Below, one piece after another: positions 6,030 to 7,597 of a DNA stretch of 7,597 nucleotides. The position numbers were made by a program, and so were the translations under genes. The DNA is taken from contig JAZKFP010000034.1 in assembly GCA_040386355.1 (NCBI GenBank), positions 1 through 7,597 on the forward strand, written 5' to 3'. Position 1 is the first letter of the stretch; every line of letters begins with the position of its first letter. Under the pieces are notes generated by a model, which was given only the letters and a program-made list of their open reading frames with translations, did no database searches and was not told the DNA's origin. This DNA is from JAZKFP01 sp040386355. GTDB lineage: Bacteria > Pseudomonadota > Gammaproteobacteria > Pseudomonadales > UBA6940.

Positions 6030-6725
6030 ATGTCTCCGCACATGCCAGCTACAATTCCAACTCGCGAGAAACGCCACTTTAGTTTTGTCGATCGAGTGTT
6101 AAGTGAAGTAGATCACGCCCTGAAAGTTCTAACGCCTGGTGCAATTGTTCGGCACCGTACTCCTGAATTATCCACGACTCACGAATCAAATGAGTTTTCA
6201 ATTGAGCAGTGGAGCCCTAAAGAACGTCGACTCATTGGCGGGCTTATGCGGATAAATCATTGCGGTGAAATTTGCGCGCAAGCCTTATACCAAGGCCAAG
6301 CAGCTACTGCAAAAAGTATGGGTATGCATACGGCAATGCGAAAAGCTGCTGAAGAAGAGCTTGATCATTTGTATTGGTGCGATGAGCGTTTACAAGAAAT
6401 TCAGGAAAAGCCAAGCATATTTAATCCGATTTTTTATGGTGCTTCGTTTATGTTAGGCGCTGCCGCTGGGTTAGCGGGTGATCGTTGGAGTTTAGGTTTT
6501 GTAGTTGAAACTGAAAAACAAGTTGGTATTCATTTAGAAAAACATTTAGCACAGCTTCCATTATCGGATGCAAAATCGCAGCGTATTTTACAATGTATGA
6601 AAATTGAAGAATTACAGCATCAACAAGAAGCAGAAAAACTTGGCGCGGCCTCTTTACCACCACCGGTAAAGTTGGCAATGCGGTGGATGTCGAGTGTGAT
6701 GACCACGTTAACATACAAAATATAA
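6030..6725 (+). CDS. coq7: 3-demethoxyubiquinol 3-hydroxylase (Coq7), diiron monooxygenase
   Basis: Coq7 adds the last ring hydroxyl in aerobic ubiquinone synthesis, at the membrane surface, using O2 and a diiron centre. The protein has 231 residues, slightly longer than the roughly 215 of Pseudomonas. The N-terminal FVDRVLSEVDHAL segment, then GLMRINHCGE80-ICAQALYQGQ, NPIFYGASFMLGAAAGL and the TYKI end are characteristic. Diiron ligands can be assigned: E80; E110 and H113 in the first ExxH (ELDH); E162 in ETEK; E194 and H197 in the second ExxH (ELQH). All are present, so it should be active. The start at 6030 lacks a strong ribosome site; M5 at 6042 is an alternative, and coupling to hinT may help. 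It uses Coq7 rather than the flavin enzyme UbiF found in E. coli. It converges on speD. Confidence 0.96.
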   Translation: MSPHMPATIPTREKRHFSFVDRVLSEVDHALKVLTPGAIVRHRTPELSTTHESNEFSIEQWSPKERRLIGGLMRINHCGEICAQALYQGQAATAKSMGMHTAMRKAAEEELDHLYWCDERLQEIQEKPSIFNPIFYGASFMLGAAAGLAGDRWSLGFVVETEKQVGIHLEKHLAQLPLSDAKSQRILQCMKIEELQHQQEAEKLGAASLPPPVKLAMRWMSSVMTTLTYKI

Positions 6726-6730
6726 AACAA

Positions 6731-6760
6731 AAAAAAGCCCATTAAATAATGAGCTTTTTT
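6731..6760. terminator. Bidirectional terminator between coq7 and speD
   Basis: AAAAAAGC (6731-6738) pairs with GCTTTTTT (6753-6760), and CATT (6740-6743) pairs with AATG (6748-6751), with one C/A mismatch and an AAAT loop. T-runs follow the stem on both strands. It lies six bases after the coq7 stop and 14 bases beyond the speD stop, so it can serve both convergent genes. Confidence 0.85.
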
Positions 6761-6773
6761 GATAATGAATGCA

Positions 6774-7583
6774 TTAAGCCGGTCTGTCAGGCGCAATATT
6801 TCTTGCGTAGAAAATTTCAAGCATTTCAGTATGCAAACGACGCTTTACATCTTCAATATCATTGGGTGCCATTTCTGCCAAGCCACTTCCAAAGAAATAA
6901 TTATCCCAATGAATATCTTTAATTAACATTTTGGTGTGGAAGATATTTTCTTGGTACACATTCACATCGATGGTTTGATACGCATCGCGCGTATCTTTTG
7001 ATAAATAATTTTGAATCGAATTAATTTTGTGATCGATATAATGCTTTTTTCCATCGGTGTCACGTGTAAAACCACGGACTCGATAATCAACCGTAACGAT
7101 ATCTGAATCAAAACAGTGAATTAAATAATTAAGCGCTTTTAAGGGAGAAATTACGCCACAGGTTGATACATCGATATCAGCACGGAATGTTGAAATTCCA
7201 TTGTCAGGATGACTTTCTGGATAGGTATGAACTGTTACATGGCTTTTATCCAAATGCGCAACCACAGAATCTTTTGGTAAAGGACCAGGTGATTCAGAAC
7301 TTTGACTGGGTTCTGGAGCAATTTCTTGTTCAGCGATCAACATGGTAACGCTTGCGCCTTGTGGATCGTAATCTTGACGCGCAATATTTAATATGTGAGC
7401 ACCAATGATATCGGTAACTTCCGTTAAAATTTGCGTTAAACGTTCTGCGTTATACAACTCATCAATATAAGCAATATATTCTCTTTGCTCAGATTCCGAG
7501 CGAGCAAAACAGATATCGTAAATATTGAAACTTAGTGTTTTGGTAAGATTATTAAAGCCATGCAGTTTTAAACGATCTAGCAC
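6774..7583 (-). CDS. speD: S-adenosylmethionine decarboxylase proenzyme
   Basis: SpeD decarboxylates S-adenosylmethionine to supply the aminopropyl group for spermidine, in the cytoplasm. The protein has 269 residues from GTG 7583 and aligns along its length with the 264-residue E. coli enzyme: LKLHGFNNLTK near the start, NIARQDYDPQGASVT, GPLPKDSVVAHLDKS, YPESHP, STCGVISPLKALNYLIH, and NVYQENIFHTKM. The proenzyme cuts itself between K113 and S114 (LDK/SHVTVHTY), the serine becoming the pyruvoyl cofactor. The catalytic Cys is C142 in STCGV, at the same 28-residue distance from the Ser as in E. coli. GTG 7583 is preferred because AGGTGG (7597-7592) lies eight bases before it and the length then fits. 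GTG codons at 7595 and 7592 are also in frame, and the end of the window prevents a check further upstream. No spermidine synthase gene is in view. Confidence 0.96.
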   Translation of the reverse strand: MLDRLKLHGFNNLTKTLSFNIYDICFARSESEQREYIAYIDELYNAERLTQILTEVTDIIGAHILNIARQDYDPQGASVTMLIAEQEIAPEPSQSSESPGPLPKDSVVAHLDKSHVTVHTYPESHPDNGISTFRADIDVSTCGVISPLKALNYLIHCFDSDIVTVDYRVRGFTRDTDGKKHYIDHKINSIQNYLSKDTRDAYQTIDVNVYQENIFHTKMLIKDIHWDNYFFGSGLAEMAPNDIEDVKRRLHTEMLEIFYARNIAPDRPA

Positions 7584-7591
7584 GATATTCA

Positions 7592-7597
7592 CCACCT
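7592..7597 (-). promoter_or_regulatory. Ribosome binding site deciding the speD start
   Basis: On the minus strand the last six bases of the window read AGGTGG, eight bases before the GTG at 7583. Together with the family's usual short N-terminus (E. coli has three residues before LKLHGFNN), this favours 7583 over the two earlier GTG codons that overlap the site itself. Confidence 0.55.

Noticed and set aside
6620..6820. Minus-strand open frame spanning the coq7-speD junction
   Set aside because: It crosses the bidirectional terminator and lies antisense to the end of coq7. Its hydrophobic stretch is only the reverse reading of A/T-rich DNA.
7163..7348. Plus-strand open frame of 61 codons inside speD
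   Set aside because: It is a shadow of the strongly conserved speD frame, covering the self-cleavage region on the other strand.
1..7597. tRNA, rRNA, riboswitch, complete insertion sequence or phage attachment site
   Set aside because: I found no cloverleaf, ribosomal RNA segment, transposase frame or convincing riboswitch core on reading both strands. A covariance-model search would be needed to exclude small RNAs.

Overview
The window is A/T-rich bacterial DNA carrying seven or eight protein genes and no RNA genes that I can see. The best taxonomic clues are at the right-hand end. There is a Coq7-type ubiquinone hydroxylase, a SpeD proenzyme close to the Escherichia coli/Pseudomonas type, and an HIT protein of the HinT type. 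The grouping hinT-coq7-speD is one I recall from Pseudomonas and related Gammaproteobacteria. Together with the low G+C and several exported proteins of unknown family, this suggests an A/T-rich gammaproteobacterium, possibly a host-associated Legionellales/Coxiellales-like lineage. That placement is inference.

Layout. Bases 1-94 hold a palindromic MITE/REP-like element with 24-bp inverted arms. Bases 319-1560 encode an exported beta-rich protein that looks like a short piece of a fimbrial usher. Bases 1829-3481 encode a protein of the wax ester synthase/diacylglycerol acyltransferase (WS/DGAT) family whose catalytic motif is destroyed; near its N-terminus it carries almost five perfect copies of an 18-bp in-frame repeat. 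Bases 3566-3850 encode a small predicted secreted protein, followed by three imperfect 15-bp repeats that run into a clear terminator. On the minus strand (5478 down to 3944) two overlapping reading frames join at a run of seven A. They look like one 511-residue exported protein read through, or broken by, a -1 frameshift.

The conserved block follows: hinT (5645-5989) and coq7 (6030-6725) are probably co-transcribed, and they converge on speD (7583-6774) across a shared bidirectional terminator. The block is housekeeping: HIT nucleotide hydrolase, aerobic ubiquinone synthesis and spermidine synthesis.

The left two thirds look accessory: repeats, a degenerate enzyme, a partial usher, and small or unknown exported proteins. 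I see no single coherent new multi-gene system. The most interesting local signals are the A7 frameshift junction, the WS/DGAT protein without its HHxxxDG motif, and the perfect in-frame minisatellite inside it.
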